DNA from: Balneolaceae bacterium
Lineage (GTDB): Bacteria > Bacteroidota > Rhodothermia > Balneolales > Balneolaceae
Assembly (NCBI GenBank): GCA_034521495.1
Contig: JAXHMK010000010.1
Span: 744,001 to 808,000 of the forward strand
DNA length: 64,000 nucleotides
Reading direction: 5' to 3'
The notes beneath the pieces are model-generated. The model had not been told where the DNA came from. It searched no databases and was given only the letters and a program-made list of their open reading frames with translations. This document shows positions 8,888-18,854 of the stretch, piece by piece (within the stretch, counting starts at the first letter, position 1; every line of letters begins with the position of its first letter). Both the position numbers and the translations under genes were made by a program.

Positions 8888-10210
8888 ATGAATCAAAAGG
8901 AACAGGCTGTTCAGTTTTTTAAATCAATCTTGAAAAATGTAAATCCGAGAGAGTTTCTCCCGGATATTGTTAATTGGGATCCTGAAAACAGAAAGCTCAA
9001 CATTTATGATGAAAGTTTTATTCTTGATGAAGATCAAAAAATATATGTGATTGGCACCGGGAAAGCCTCTCCAACCATGGCCATCGCCATGGAAAAGATT
9101 TTGGGTTCGGATCTTGAAGATGGATTTATCATTGCCCCGCCTGATACTGAGGCTGAACCATCAAAAATTGAGATGATGGAGGGTTCTCACCCCCTGCCGG
9201 ATGAGAATAGTGAAAAAGCCACAGAAAGATTAATCTCTTTGATCAAAGAGATTCCAAATGATTCGATTGTGATTAATCTTCTTTCAGGGGGAACATCGGC
9301 TTTGCTTTGTAAACCGGCTGAAGATTTAAGTATTGAAGGTTTTCAAAAAACGTATAAAATTCTGCTTGACTCTGGAGCAGACATCCATGAGGTGAATACC
9401 GTTCGAAAAGCTCTTTCTGAAGTGAAGGGCGGGCGATTACTTTCTTTTTTTAATGACGTCTTACTGATAGATCTGGTCATTTCGGATGTACCGAATGATG
9501 ATCTTGCATCTATTGGAAGCGGGCCGACCACACCCCAGGAAATTTCTTACGACAAAGCGTTCAAGGTCCTCAAAAAATATATGATCTGGAATGATCTGCC
9601 CCATGAAGTGAAAAATCACTTGGCGGATAAAATGGATGAAGAGAGCCAAAAAAGCGGCTCATTTAAAACTAAAGATCTCCCAACCCATCAAACATGGATC
9701 GTTTCATCGGCTTCCAAAGTTGCTCAAAAAACAACCTCCATGCTCGAAGAAAAAGGTTATCAAACAACGTTGATTAATCCGGCATGGACTGGGTTGGTCG
9801 ATGATTTTGAAGACCATATCATGGATCATCTTCAAAATTTATTAGAAACCGAATCAGAAAAGAAAGCAGTGGTTTTTTACGGTGAGAGCACTGTAAAAGT
9901 CACCGGAGATGGCCTCGGTGGCCGAAACCAGGAAATTGCCCTCCGGATAGCAAGGCGACTCAAAGATTTCGACCATCAGATGCTCTTCTTAAGCGCCGGA
10001 ACGGATGGAATCGACGGGCCCACGGATGTAGCCGGTGCGGTGGTTGACCAAAATACATATGAAGAGGCTGTTTCAGACGGAATCAATCCCGATGATTTTA
10101 TAGAGAATAATGACAGTTATCATTTCTTTGAGAAGGTTGGCGGACACATCAAAACCGGCCCAACGGGAAATAACGTGATGGATATTCAGCTCGTCTTGAT
10201 TGAAGAATGA
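8888..10210 (+). CDS. Glycerate 2-kinase, MOFRL family
   Basis: A 440-residue cytosolic kinase of the GckA/TtuD (MOFRL) type that phosphorylates D-glycerate to 2-phosphoglycerate. Visible marks are VIGTGKASPTMAIAMEKIL near residue 50, EGSHPLPDENS, INLLSGGTSALLCKP, the long segment with VISDVPNDDLASIGSGPT, and the C-terminal MOFRL domain with GLGGRNQEIALRIA, SAGTDGIDGPTDVAGAVVD and KTGPTGNNVMD. The length is normal. It is divergent from the riboswitch-btuB unit, with 190 bases between the riboswitch and the start. No glycolate or tartronate genes are nearby, so the physiological feed is unknown. Confidence 0.93.
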   Translation: MNQKEQAVQFFKSILKNVNPREFLPDIVNWDPENRKLNIYDESFILDEDQKIYVIGTGKASPTMAIAMEKILGSDLEDGFIIAPPDTEAEPSKIEMMEGSHPLPDENSEKATERLISLIKEIPNDSIVINLLSGGTSALLCKPAEDLSIEGFQKTYKILLDSGADIHEVNTVRKALSEVKGGRLLSFFNDVLLIDLVISDVPNDDLASIGSGPTTPQEISYDKAFKVLKKYMIWNDLPHEVKNHLADKMDEESQKSGSFKTKDLPTHQTWIVSSASKVAQKTTSMLEEKGYQTTLINPAWTGLVDDFEDHIMDHLQNLLETESEKKAVVFYGESTVKVTGDGLGGRNQEIALRIARRLKDFDHQMLFLSAGTDGIDGPTDVAGAVVDQNTYEEAVSDGINPDDFIENNDSYHFFEKVGGHIKTGPTGNNVMDIQLVLIEE

Positions 10211-10292
10211 TTTTGAAAGACATTGTTTTTTTCGAGTCAATTTACGATTGCTAAACATGTAGAAACTTTAGCATGCATCTACATTACTAAAT

Positions 10293-10317
10293 GGTAAGAG
10301 AAATACAATGTCTCATT
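10293..10317 (+). repeat. Direct repeat, left copy, flanking a toxin-antitoxin pair
   Basis: A 25-base sequence beginning GGTAAGAGAAATACAATG that recurs at 11132-11156 with one mismatch. This copy touches the stop codon of the PIN toxin (10317-10319). Confidence 0.85.
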
Positions 10318-10736
10318 TACGACAGCGCATCCAAAGAATTCAATAACTCTTGCGGACTGTAAACCGGCAGGGTACAATTTTTGAAATCTTTCTGATTTCG
10401 AGTCAATATTCCATCCAAACCGCTGTGTATTGCCACTTGGTGAAGAACCGAATCTTCATAGTCTGTAAATTTTCCGGTAATTGCATCTTCCAGTACAGCC
10501 CTATTGACTGGTGCAATGTGAAATACTTTGAGAATATTTTTCAAATGCTTGTCGGCTGATTTTTTGGATAGCCCCTTTTGAAGTAAATAATAGAGAGTAG
10601 TAACCGTGGTGCCACTGAGCCATCCTTCAATAACATTTCTTTCGGCAATTGCTACTGATGTAAACGAAGAATCATAAAAAGGTTCTCTTTCAAGAAATAC
10701 ATCCAGCAAAATATTTGTATCAAACAGTATTTTCAC
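10317..10736 (-). CDS. PIN-domain toxin
   Basis: A 139-residue PIN-domain protein. It starts MKILFDTNILLDVFLEREPF with the first catalytic aspartate, and has a middle acidic cluster in GKFTDYEDSVLHQVAIHSG and the late segment DGILTRNQKDF. The length and wording fit the PIN_3 branch, which is paired with small helix-rich antitoxins. It overlaps its antitoxin gene by four bases and lies downstream of it. The predicted role is RNA cleavage under stress when antitoxin is lost. Confidence 0.88.
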   Translation of the reverse strand: MKILFDTNILLDVFLEREPFYDSSFTSVAIAERNVIEGWLSGTTVTTLYYLLQKGLSKKSADKHLKNILKVFHIAPVNRAVLEDAITGKFTDYEDSVLHQVAIHSGLDGILTRNQKDFKNCTLPVYSPQELLNSLDALS

Positions 10737-10984
10737 TTCAAATATTTCTCTTCGAGATGAGTTTTATAATCGTCTTCATTCAGATCACTCTTTTTCAAGA
10801 TGCCGGAAAGTGAAGAACTAATTGGAGAGATTTTCTTTTCTCTTTTTGATGTAGATTTTTGAGACTTAATCATTGCAAAATAATCTGCCACAAGCTGAGA
10901 AACAGAGGTCCCCTTCTCATTAGCATATTTTTTTGCCTCTTTGATGAGATCTTTCTCTAACCGTAATGTGAGTTTATTCTTCAT
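10733..10984 (-). CDS. Antitoxin of the PIN pair (DUF6364-like)
   Basis: An 83-residue protein starting MKNKLTLRLEKDLIKEAKKY, then NEKGTSVSQLVADYFAMI. This is the strand-helix-helix of a ribbon-helix-helix antitoxin of the kind usually placed just before PIN_3 toxins. The C-terminal part is charged and flexible. AT-rich sequence with TATATAAT-like steps upstream (about 10990-11025) could hold the autoregulated promoter. Confidence 0.85.
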   Translation of the reverse strand: MKNKLTLRLEKDLIKEAKKYANEKGTSVSQLVADYFAMIKSQKSTSKREKKISPISSSLSGILKKSDLNEDDYKTHLEEKYLK

Positions 10985-11131
10985 GACTGAATATTTTGTA
11001 CGTATATAATATATCTAAATATACGTCTTAAGAATAAAAAATGGAAGTTCATAAAAGGCATTATATTTTTTCAATACGGCAATAAGTTCAAAAATGATTG
11101 ATGTTCCATCGGCTTTACGACTTTTCTAACC

Positions 11132-11156
11132 GGTAAGAAAAATACAATGTCTCATT
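11132..11156 (+). repeat. Direct repeat, right copy, flanking a toxin-antitoxin pair
   Basis: The second copy of the 25-base repeat, beginning GGTAAGAAAAATACAATG, with one mismatch to 10293-10317. The two copies bracket the whole antitoxin-toxin pair in the same orientation, 839 bases apart. Confidence 0.85.
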
Positions 11157-11245
11157 CAACAAAGGGATAAATTGAACCTTCACCCTTCCGTAATAATTCG
11201 TAGTTTTACACACTTCAGAAGTCAATAGAAAGCTACACATATTTC

Positions 11246-13540
11246 ATGCAAAAATTTACGCTACAGCCGGAGTCCTCAAAACCAACATCGCCGCCTGATT
11301 TTCTTAAAGATTTAAATGAACAACAGAGACGGGCAGCATCGCACACTCATGGTCCGCTGCTGATTGTGGCAGGTGCCGGAAGCGGAAAAACAAGAGTACT
11401 CACTTACCGGATTGCATACTTATTGCAACAGCACCATGCTCTGCCTAATCAAATCCTGGCACTTACCTTTACCAATAAGGCTGCACGTGAAATGCAGGAA
11501 CGGATTCAGAATTTGATTGGCGATAAAGCGAAGGGCTTATGGATGGGAACCTTTCACTCCATCTTCTCTAAAATTCTCCGGTTTGAGGCGGAAAAAATCG
11601 GCTTTTCTTCCAACTTTTCAATCTATGATACGAGTGATTCACAGAATGCTATCAAACTGATTTTAAAAGAGTTAAATTATGATCCGAGAGAGATCAAACC
11701 AAAAACCATTCACCGGAAAATCAGTGATGCCAAAAATCAACTAATTCTACCGGGTGCTTATCAATCACAGTTTGTTCACAGTACCCTTGATGATATCACT
11801 GCTAAAATTTACGAGATCTATCAAATACGACTGAAACAAGCGAATGCAATGGATTTTGACGATCTGCTAATCCGTCCCGTACAACTTTTCCAGGAGCACC
11901 CGGATGTTTTAGAAAAATACCAGGATCGGTTTAAACATATTTTGATTGATGAATACCAGGATACGAATCATGCCCAGTATAAAGTCACGAAATTGCTGGC
12001 GCAGAAATATCAAAATATTTGCGTGGTGGGAGATGATGCACAAAGTATTTATTCCTTTCGCGGTGCGGATATTGCAAATATCCTGAATTTTAAAAATGAC
12101 TATGAAGATGCCGTTGAAGTACCGCTTGAGCAGAATTACAGGTCAACTAAATATATTTTGCAATGTGCTGATTCCATCATCAAACAGAATGAACAACAGA
12201 TTGAAAAAACACTCTGGACAGATAATGATGAAGGTGATACGGTAACTCTCCTAAAAAATTTCGATGAACGGGATGAAGCTAATAGAGTTGTAAATCATAT
12301 CAACAACCTCAAGCTTCGTTATGGATACCAAAACAACGATTTTGCTATTCTGTATCGAACCAATTACCAAAGCAGGATTTTTGAAGAGTCTTTGAGGCGA
12401 AAGGGAATTACGTATCAGCTGGTGGGCGGCCTGTCATTCTATCAAAGAAAGGAGATTAAAGATGTTCTGTCTTATTTAACGCTGCTTGTAAATCCCGAGG
12501 ATGAACAGGCTCTTTTACGCATCATCAATGAGCCAAGCCGTGGTATCGGGAATAAAACCATGAATGATATCCTGAAAAAAGCAAGAAAGGAAGGAAGAAA
12601 AATCTGGAATATCATTCAAAATGTTGAAGAAGCAGATCTCTATAAACCAGCAAAGGCCAAAATTGGTGAATTTGTTGAGATGATTAACAACCTCAGGAAA
12701 GAGCTTGAATCAGGTGCATCCATTTTAGATGTAACAAAGAAAATGCTCGAACAGAGCGGGTATATGAAAGCTTTGGTTGAAGAGAACAGTGCTAAATCTT
12801 TAACGCGTCGCGATAACGTTTTGGAACTCCAAAACGCAATTGCCTATTTCCAAAAAAATAACAGCAATCCAAATCTTGCGTCATTCCTCCAGGAGATCAG
12901 CCTTATTACGGATACAGATAAATATGATGAAGATAAACCTGCCGTCACACTGATGACAGTCCACGCCTCAAAGGGACTGGAATTTCCTGCTGTCTTTATT
13001 GTTGGACTCGAAGAAAACTTATTTCCAATGGGGCCACGTGATGGCGAAGAAGCAAACATCGAAGAGGAACGACGTCTATTTTATGTAGCAATCACACGAG
13101 CAGAAAAACACCTGTTTTTTAGTTACAGTAAAATGAGATATCGGTATGGAGAGGAACAGCGGCAAGCTCGGTCCCGGTTCCTTGATGAAGTTGACCCGGG
13201 AATTGTTCGAACGGAATCCGGCTCAACGATCAAGCAAAAGAATCGAGATAACTCCTCATCTTCGAAAGATTCGTCTTCTTACGACCAAAAAATTGAATAT
13301 GACTGGAAGCAGCCGCTTCATTCAAAAAATTCTAAATCTTCAACCAATGATTACCAATATGAATACGATGATGATCCATTTCAGACGGGAACTCATGTAA
13401 TGCATCCTACGTTTGGTCCCGGTAAAATTATTCGTCGCAGCGGAACAGGAAAAGACTCAAGAGTTGTTGTATTTTTCAAAAACAGGGGGCAAAAAACCCT
13501 GATGCTTCGCGCTGCTAAGTTACAAGTCCTCAATCAATAG
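11246..13540 (+). CDS. UvrD/PcrA-type superfamily 1 DNA helicase
   Basis: A 764-residue 3'-5' helicase used in nucleotide excision repair, mismatch repair or recombination control. Visible motifs are the Q motif LNEQQRRAA, Walker A VAGAGSGKTRVL, motif Ia LTFTNKAAREM, Walker B ILIDEYQDTN, motif III VGDDAQSIYSFRGAD, motif IV EQNYRST, motif V MTVHASKGLEF and motif VI EERRLFYVAITRA. A linker rich in serine and lysine (about residues 655-710) leads to a C-terminal Tudor-like patch, THVMHPTFGPGKI, typical of PcrA. The gene is followed after nine bases by a surface-protein gene on the same strand. Confidence 0.95.
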   Translation: MQKFTLQPESSKPTSPPDFLKDLNEQQRRAASHTHGPLLIVAGAGSGKTRVLTYRIAYLLQQHHALPNQILALTFTNKAAREMQERIQNLIGDKAKGLWMGTFHSIFSKILRFEAEKIGFSSNFSIYDTSDSQNAIKLILKELNYDPREIKPKTIHRKISDAKNQLILPGAYQSQFVHSTLDDITAKIYEIYQIRLKQANAMDFDDLLIRPVQLFQEHPDVLEKYQDRFKHILIDEYQDTNHAQYKVTKLLAQKYQNICVVGDDAQSIYSFRGADIANILNFKNDYEDAVEVPLEQNYRSTKYILQCADSIIKQNEQQIEKTLWTDNDEGDTVTLLKNFDERDEANRVVNHINNLKLRYGYQNNDFAILYRTNYQSRIFEESLRRKGITYQLVGGLSFYQRKEIKDVLSYLTLLVNPEDEQALLRIINEPSRGIGNKTMNDILKKARKEGRKIWNIIQNVEEADLYKPAKAKIGEFVEMINNLRKELESGASILDVTKKMLEQSGYMKALVEENSAKSLTRRDNVLELQNAIAYFQKNNSNPNLASFLQEISLITDTDKYDEDKPAVTLMTVHASKGLEFPAVFIVGLEENLFPMGPRDGEEANIEEERRLFYVAITRAEKHLFFSYSKMRYRYGEEQRQARSRFLDEVDPGIVRTESGSTIKQKNRDNSSSSKDSSSYDQKIEYDWKQPLHSKNSKSSTNDYQYEYDDDPFQTGTHVMHPTFGPGKIIRRSGTGKDSRVVVFFKNRGQKTLMLRAAKLQVLNQ

Positions 13541-13549
13541 GATTTCTGA

Positions 13550-15085
13550 GTGACGATCCTGAAAAAAAAGTACGCTTTACTAATTCTTCTAACGCTATTT
13601 GTGTGTGTGATTCCAAAAATATCGCATTCACAAATTTCTCTGACAACCGAGAATATGGCTCTCGGCGGTGGAGGTACAGCCTACTTAACCGGATTTGAAT
13701 CACTGTTTGTAAACCCGGCAAATCTTTACATACAGGAAAAAAATTACCGGTTCCAGATCTCCCTTCTCCAGGGCGGACTTTATCATGATACAATACTCCC
13801 CGTTCCCAATTACACAGACCGATGGAATCATTTCCAGGATCATACCGGTTTTTTTGATCAACAGACTCCTCTCCCGGATTTAAGCCCAAACGACTACGAT
13901 ACTCTTCTCGATCGGAATTACCCGAGAAATAATACGACCCGGGAATTTTTATCAGAAACCGATTTTTATTGGTTTGGCCTGAAATGGGTACGGCCGGAAC
14001 GAAGCTATGCTCTGTCTTTTCGAACGAGATACGCTACCCGGTACGAACTCGGACGCGGTTTTTTTTCGATGAGTCCTGTGGACAGGAATGATAATATGAT
14101 TCTTGATCGGTCCTTTTCTCAAAAATCGCAGGTGTTGCATGAACTATCATTTGGCTATGCTGAATCATTTACGTTTTTGAATGGGCTTATGCCTCAGCTT
14201 TCCGAATTCATCATCGGCATTGCACCTAAAGTTGTACTCTCCGGTGCTTCGCTGGACGCCAATTTTACGAACAGTTATGTTATGGATGCGGGTTCTTCAA
14301 ACTGGATTCATCATGCGGAATATAGTCAGCAAACTTCGGGAGTATTGTCAACCTATGGGCAATCGTTTTTTAACTCCGGCAGTCTTCCCTCCCAATCAGA
14401 TCATACATTCCGGGATTTACTGCAACCTGCCGGTATTGGTTTTGGGCTGGACATCGGTGTAACCTACCTGATAACATTTGGAGATGATCTTTCAATTCTC
14501 CGACAGCAAAATGAACCCACAGAAAAATCTCTGCGAATTGGATTATCCATAACCGATTTAGGAGCTGTTTATCAGTACAAATCACCTTTCCAGTATTCGT
14601 CGCAATCTGTAAATCGTACAACGTCTGAAATTGGATCAATTTCTGATACCGGCTTTACGGGAGCACCCAACGAGCATTATTTTTTCCTCTCTCAGGTCAG
14701 TGAATTCAGAAATTTATCAGAAGCTTCTCAAAATAATGGTTCATACGAGATGCTTCTGCCAACTTCCATACAAGCGGGAGCTCTGTTTCAATATCAACAG
14801 ATAAAATTGATGGGAGATCTCAGTTATTCATTATCGCAAACGCCTTTTAGCCACTCAGGATTGGCCAGTTATATAGGCATTGAACTGCGACCTTTGCCCT
14901 TTTTGCCTATTCGTGGTGGCACCCGTTTTGCCCGTAAAATGTCTGGTTATTACAGCTTTGGAACAGGGTTGGAAACAAAATACTTCGACCTGAATTTGTC
15001 TGTACTACTAAAGAGCCTGAATGCAGCACCTACAACAGAAATTTTAGGAATGTCTTTCTTAGGACTTAAATTCTATTTACAATAG
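13550..15085 (+). CDS. Predicted outer-membrane beta-barrel protein
   Basis: A 511-residue protein with a GTG start only nine bases after the helicase stop. A signal peptide spans residues 1-27 and ends SHSQ. The mature start reads LTTENMALGGGGTAYLTGFESLFVNPANL, a pattern shared with FadL/PorV-like and DUF5723-type barrel proteins where a glycine-rich strand is followed by an NPA motif. Alternating hydrophobic and aromatic strands and the closing strand GLKFYLQ support a barrel. The exact family and cargo are not known to me. Confidence 0.7.
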   Translation: MTILKKKYALLILLTLFVCVIPKISHSQISLTTENMALGGGGTAYLTGFESLFVNPANLYIQEKNYRFQISLLQGGLYHDTILPVPNYTDRWNHFQDHTGFFDQQTPLPDLSPNDYDTLLDRNYPRNNTTREFLSETDFYWFGLKWVRPERSYALSFRTRYATRYELGRGFFSMSPVDRNDNMILDRSFSQKSQVLHELSFGYAESFTFLNGLMPQLSEFIIGIAPKVVLSGASLDANFTNSYVMDAGSSNWIHHAEYSQQTSGVLSTYGQSFFNSGSLPSQSDHTFRDLLQPAGIGFGLDIGVTYLITFGDDLSILRQQNEPTEKSLRIGLSITDLGAVYQYKSPFQYSSQSVNRTTSEIGSISDTGFTGAPNEHYFFLSQVSEFRNLSEASQNNGSYEMLLPTSIQAGALFQYQQIKLMGDLSYSLSQTPFSHSGLASYIGIELRPLPFLPIRGGTRFARKMSGYYSFGTGLETKYFDLNLSVLLKSLNAAPTTEILGMSFLGLKFYLQ

Positions 15086-15237
15086 TGCAACCTGTCCAAC
15101 TGTCATAAAAATATGAACCACTCACAAATTGGCAGAACCCTTTGATAACTTCTGACGTTCTGGTACTAATAACATATTTGGCTCTCATTTTGCCGATTTA
15201 CGTGCAAAGTCTAAAAACATAAATTTACTAACATTAT

Positions 15238-17778
15238 ATGTTCGAACAACGAAATAGATTTCAGACGGCATTTGAAGATAAAAATGAAGGTTTCGATGAT
15301 TTTGAACAGGCTATTCCTCTGATGAGTGAAGAAGAGGAAAAGAAACTGACTGAATCAGAAATACCGGATGCTCTTCCAATTCTGCCTCTTAAAAATACTG
15401 TTTTATTTCCCGGTGTAGTCGTCCCAATTACTGTAGGGCGAGACCGGTCCCTGGCCCTTGTGAAAGAGGCGTATGAAAATGACAAGACGATTGGTGTTGT
15501 AGCCCAAAAAGATGAATCCGTTGAAGACCCTGATCCACAAGATCTCTATAAACTGGGAACTGTTGCGCAGATTCTTAAACTGATTAAGATGCCCGATGGC
15601 AGCAAGAGTATTGTAATCCAGGGGAAAAGCACATTTGAAATTGAGCAATTCACACAATCAGATCCATTTTTTAAGGCTGATGTGAAGCCGGTAAAACAGA
15701 ATATGGATCTTAGCGGTATTGAACGGGATGCTTCTATGCGTTCGGTAAAAGAGACCGCGTCCAAGATTGTAAACTTGTCTCCCAATATTCCGTCTGAGGC
15801 TTCAATTGCCATCAATAACATCTCCAGCCCAACATTTTTATTGAACTTCATCTCTTCAAATCTGCAGGTATCTCTTGCTGAAAAACAGGACCTGCTGGAG
15901 ATCACAGATTTTTCTGAAAGACTCGATAAAGTGATGGAGCACCTGAACAAAGAGCTGCAGGTCTTGAATTTAAGCGAAGAGATTCGTTCAAAAGTAAAAA
16001 CAGATATCGATGATCAACAGCGGGATTTTTATCTTCGCCAGCAGATGAAAGCGATCCAGGAAGCGTTGGGTGAAGACAGTGAACAACAAGATGTTACCCA
16101 ACTCCGCAATCGCCTTGAGGCCAAAAAAAACATACCTGATGAAGTTGTAGAAGAGGCAGAAAAAGAGATTCAACGTCTCGAAATGACGCCAAATTCATCT
16201 CCCAATTATGGAATTATTCACAGTTATGTTGAGTGGATACTGGATCTTCCCTGGGGTGATTATTCCGATGACAAACTGGATCTTAAACGAGCCAAGAAAA
16301 TTCTCGATGAAGATCACTATGGACTTGAAAAAGTTAAAAAGCGAATCATCGAATACCTGGCTGTACTGAAGCTAAAAGAAGATATGAAAGCGCCCATTCT
16401 CTGCTTCTATGGCCCTCCAGGTGTTGGTAAAACATCATTAGGTAAATCCATTGCGCGTGCTATGGATCGGGAATTTGAACGATTTAGCCTTGGCGGTATT
16501 CATGATGAGGCGGAAATTCGGGGTCACCGGCGCACCTATATTGGCGCACTTCCGGGCCGAATTCTTCGTGCCATGAAGAAAGCCGGAAAAGGAAATCCGG
16601 TGATGATGCTGGATGAGATCGACAAAGTTGGTTCCGATTTTCGGGGTGATCCAACCTCTGCCCTGCTTGAAGTTCTTGACCCTGAGCAAAATGATTCGTT
16701 CACAGACAACTATCTTGAATTGGAATATGATCTCTCGAAGGTGATGTTCATTGCCACGGCTAACTCTCTCGATACTATTCCTGCACCTCTCAGAGACAGG
16801 ATGGAGATCATCAATATCAGCGGATATACGCAGGAAGAAAAAATTGAAATTGCGCGGAAATACCTGATCCCGAAGCAGATCGAAGAAAATGGTTTGACCA
16901 AAGATCGAATAAAAATTTCCAAGGCAGCCATCAACAGGATTATTGATGAATACACTCGCGAGTCAGGTGTACGAAACCTGGAACGGCGAATTGGTGCCGT
17001 ATGCCGTAATGTGGCAGCACAAATTGCCAGAGAAGATATTGAAAAAAAGAGTGTTGGCGTAAACGACATAGAGGATATTCTCGGTAAACAGAAATTTTTC
17101 TCTGAGGTTGCTGAACGTACGACCGTACCCGGTGTGGCTACCGGCCTTGCATGGACACCTTACGGTGGCGATATACTCTTTATAGAGGCAAGCGTTAGCA
17201 AAGGCAGCGGTAAACTTCACATAACGGGTCAACTTGGTGATGTGATGAAAGAATCTGCCATGCTTGCACTCTCTTATTTAAAAGCTCACTCCGGGAGATT
17301 GAATATTCCTGAAGATGCTTTTAAATACTGGGATCTCCATATTCACGTGCCGAAAGGTGCGGTTCCTAAAGACGGACCATCTGCCGGTGTATCGATTTTT
17401 TCTGCTATTTCATCCATTTTTACGCAGCGGAAAGTAAAAGGTACTCTGGCTATGACCGGGGAGATCACACTACGCGGATTGGTACTTCCAGTCGGCGGTA
17501 TCAAAGAGAAAGTGCTGGCGGCCAAGCGGTCTGGCATAGAAAAAGTGCTTCTGCCAAAGAAAAATGAGAAAGATGTCGATGAAATAGAATCTGAAGTTCT
17601 CGGCGATCTGGAGATTCAATATCTCGAGCGTATGGATCCACTGCTTGATATTGTGTTGGATGACGAACCTGTTTCAGATCCGCATGAGCGTTTCAAAGTT
17701 TCAGAAAAACATAAATCTCAAAACGGATCTGCCGGAAAAACGAAAGACACCAGTACAGAAAGCCTGGTGATGGAATAA
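15238..17778 (+). CDS. lon: ATP-dependent Lon protease
   Basis: An 846-residue serine protease with AAA+ module that degrades damaged and regulatory proteins. The N-terminal substrate-binding domain starts LPILPLKNTVLFPGVVVPI (about residues 45-63). The AAA+ part has Walker A GPPGVGKTSLGKSIA, the adjacent SLGGIHDEAEIRGHRRTYIG, Walker B VMMLDEIDKVG and the arginine-finger segment near ATANSLDTIPAPLRDRMEII. The protease domain has the nucleophile in PKDGPSAG (serine at about residue 715) and the dyad lysine in GGIKEK (about residue 756). A variable acidic tail of 40 residues ends the protein. A strong terminator follows. Confidence 0.98.
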   Translation: MFEQRNRFQTAFEDKNEGFDDFEQAIPLMSEEEEKKLTESEIPDALPILPLKNTVLFPGVVVPITVGRDRSLALVKEAYENDKTIGVVAQKDESVEDPDPQDLYKLGTVAQILKLIKMPDGSKSIVIQGKSTFEIEQFTQSDPFFKADVKPVKQNMDLSGIERDASMRSVKETASKIVNLSPNIPSEASIAINNISSPTFLLNFISSNLQVSLAEKQDLLEITDFSERLDKVMEHLNKELQVLNLSEEIRSKVKTDIDDQQRDFYLRQQMKAIQEALGEDSEQQDVTQLRNRLEAKKNIPDEVVEEAEKEIQRLEMTPNSSPNYGIIHSYVEWILDLPWGDYSDDKLDLKRAKKILDEDHYGLEKVKKRIIEYLAVLKLKEDMKAPILCFYGPPGVGKTSLGKSIARAMDREFERFSLGGIHDEAEIRGHRRTYIGALPGRILRAMKKAGKGNPVMMLDEIDKVGSDFRGDPTSALLEVLDPEQNDSFTDNYLELEYDLSKVMFIATANSLDTIPAPLRDRMEIINISGYTQEEKIEIARKYLIPKQIEENGLTKDRIKISKAAINRIIDEYTRESGVRNLERRIGAVCRNVAAQIAREDIEKKSVGVNDIEDILGKQKFFSEVAERTTVPGVATGLAWTPYGGDILFIEASVSKGSGKLHITGQLGDVMKESAMLALSYLKAHSGRLNIPEDAFKYWDLHIHVPKGAVPKDGPSAGVSIFSAISSIFTQRKVKGTLAMTGEITLRGLVLPVGGIKEKVLAAKRSGIEKVLLPKKNEKDVDEIESEVLGDLEIQYLERMDPLLDIVLDDEPVSDPHERFKVSEKHKSQNGSAGKTKDTSTESLVME

Positions 17779-17802
17779 CCACTATCAGATCAAACAATGA
17801 AT

Positions 17803-17832
17803 GAAAAGCCCCGATTTACGGGGCTTTTTTTA
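17803..17832 (+). terminator. Rho-independent terminator after lon
   Basis: The stem AAAAGCCCCG / CGGGGCTTTT encloses ATTTA and is followed by a run of T. It lies 25 bases after the lon stop. Confidence 0.92.
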
Positions 17833-17891
17833 TTTAAAATCAAAATGGTACGTTTAGGTTCTGAAGCTTAATAATTACACTGAAAAATCAC

Positions 17892-18806
17892 TTGAAAGAA
17901 GGACGAATCATACAATCAACCGGAAAGTGGTATAAAATTGCCTCAAACGGTGATACCATAGAAGCAAGATTGCCGGGAAAATTTCGCCTTGATGCGAAAG
18001 AGGTCACAAATCCAATTGCAGTAGGCGACTACGTGGAATTTGAAATTGAGAATGATGGAACGGGAAGCATACGTGAAATAAAGGAGAGAAAAAATTATGT
18101 GCCCCGACAAGCAACTCACGGGCGCAGGGGTGAACAGATACTTGTCTCAAATATAGACCGGGCCTGGGTTGTGCAAAGCATCAGGCATCCAAAACTAAAC
18201 ACCGGTTTCATTGACCGTTTCCTTGTAACGTGCGAAGCTTACGAGGTGCCGGCCGGAATCATTATCAATAAAAATGACCTCGCCAATGTAAAAGACTCTC
18301 GTATGATTGAAGATAAAACGCAATTATATGAAAAACTTGGCTATAAAACGGCGGTAACATCCATTCATGATGAATCATCTCTCCAGGATCTTTCAGAACA
18401 GATAAAAGACCAAACCTCTGTTTTCATTGGACCTTCCGGGGTTGGCAAAACAAGTTTGCTGAATGCCATCGATCCTGAAATTAATCTGAAAGTAAACGAA
18501 ATATCCTCTTACTCTAACAAGGGTAAACATACCACTACTTTCGCTAAACTCGTTGCACTGGAATCCGGAGGATTTATTGTTGACACACCCGGTATTCGGG
18601 AATTTGGAATTGTTAACATCGATAAGAGTGAGCTGTCTCTTTATTTTCCGGAGATGGCAGAACCAAGAGAACATTGCAAATACTATAATTGCACTCACTA
18701 TCATGAACCGAAATGCGGAGTCGTTGAAGCATTTGAACAGGGTGAAATCGATCCCGACAGATACAATTCTTATCTAAACATTTTGGAAACACTTCCTGAT
18801 TACTAA
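17892..18806 (+). CDS. rsgA: Ribosome small subunit-dependent GTPase
   Basis: A 304-residue circularly permuted GTPase that helps mature the 30S subunit. The start is a TTG at 17892, giving the expected opening RIIQSTGKWYKI. An OB-fold N-terminus is followed by IIINKNDL (G4), the P-loop GPSGVGKTSLLNAI (G1), the switch region KHTTTFAKL, DTPGIREFGI (G3), and a zinc-binding tail CKYYNCTHYHEPKCGV with the C-x5-C-x-H-x5-C spacing. The length is normal. It is separated from lon by the terminator and so has its own promoter. Confidence 0.95.
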   Translation: MKEGRIIQSTGKWYKIASNGDTIEARLPGKFRLDAKEVTNPIAVGDYVEFEIENDGTGSIREIKERKNYVPRQATHGRRGEQILVSNIDRAWVVQSIRHPKLNTGFIDRFLVTCEAYEVPAGIIINKNDLANVKDSRMIEDKTQLYEKLGYKTAVTSIHDESSLQDLSEQIKDQTSVFIGPSGVGKTSLLNAIDPEINLKVNEISSYSNKGKHTTTFAKLVALESGGFIVDTPGIREFGIVNIDKSELSLYFPEMAEPREHCKYYNCTHYHEPKCGVVEAFEQGEIDPDRYNSYLNILETLPDY

Positions 18807-18854
18807 GCTATACCATATTGTTGCCGAGATCTCCAAAACAATTTTTCTGAACTT

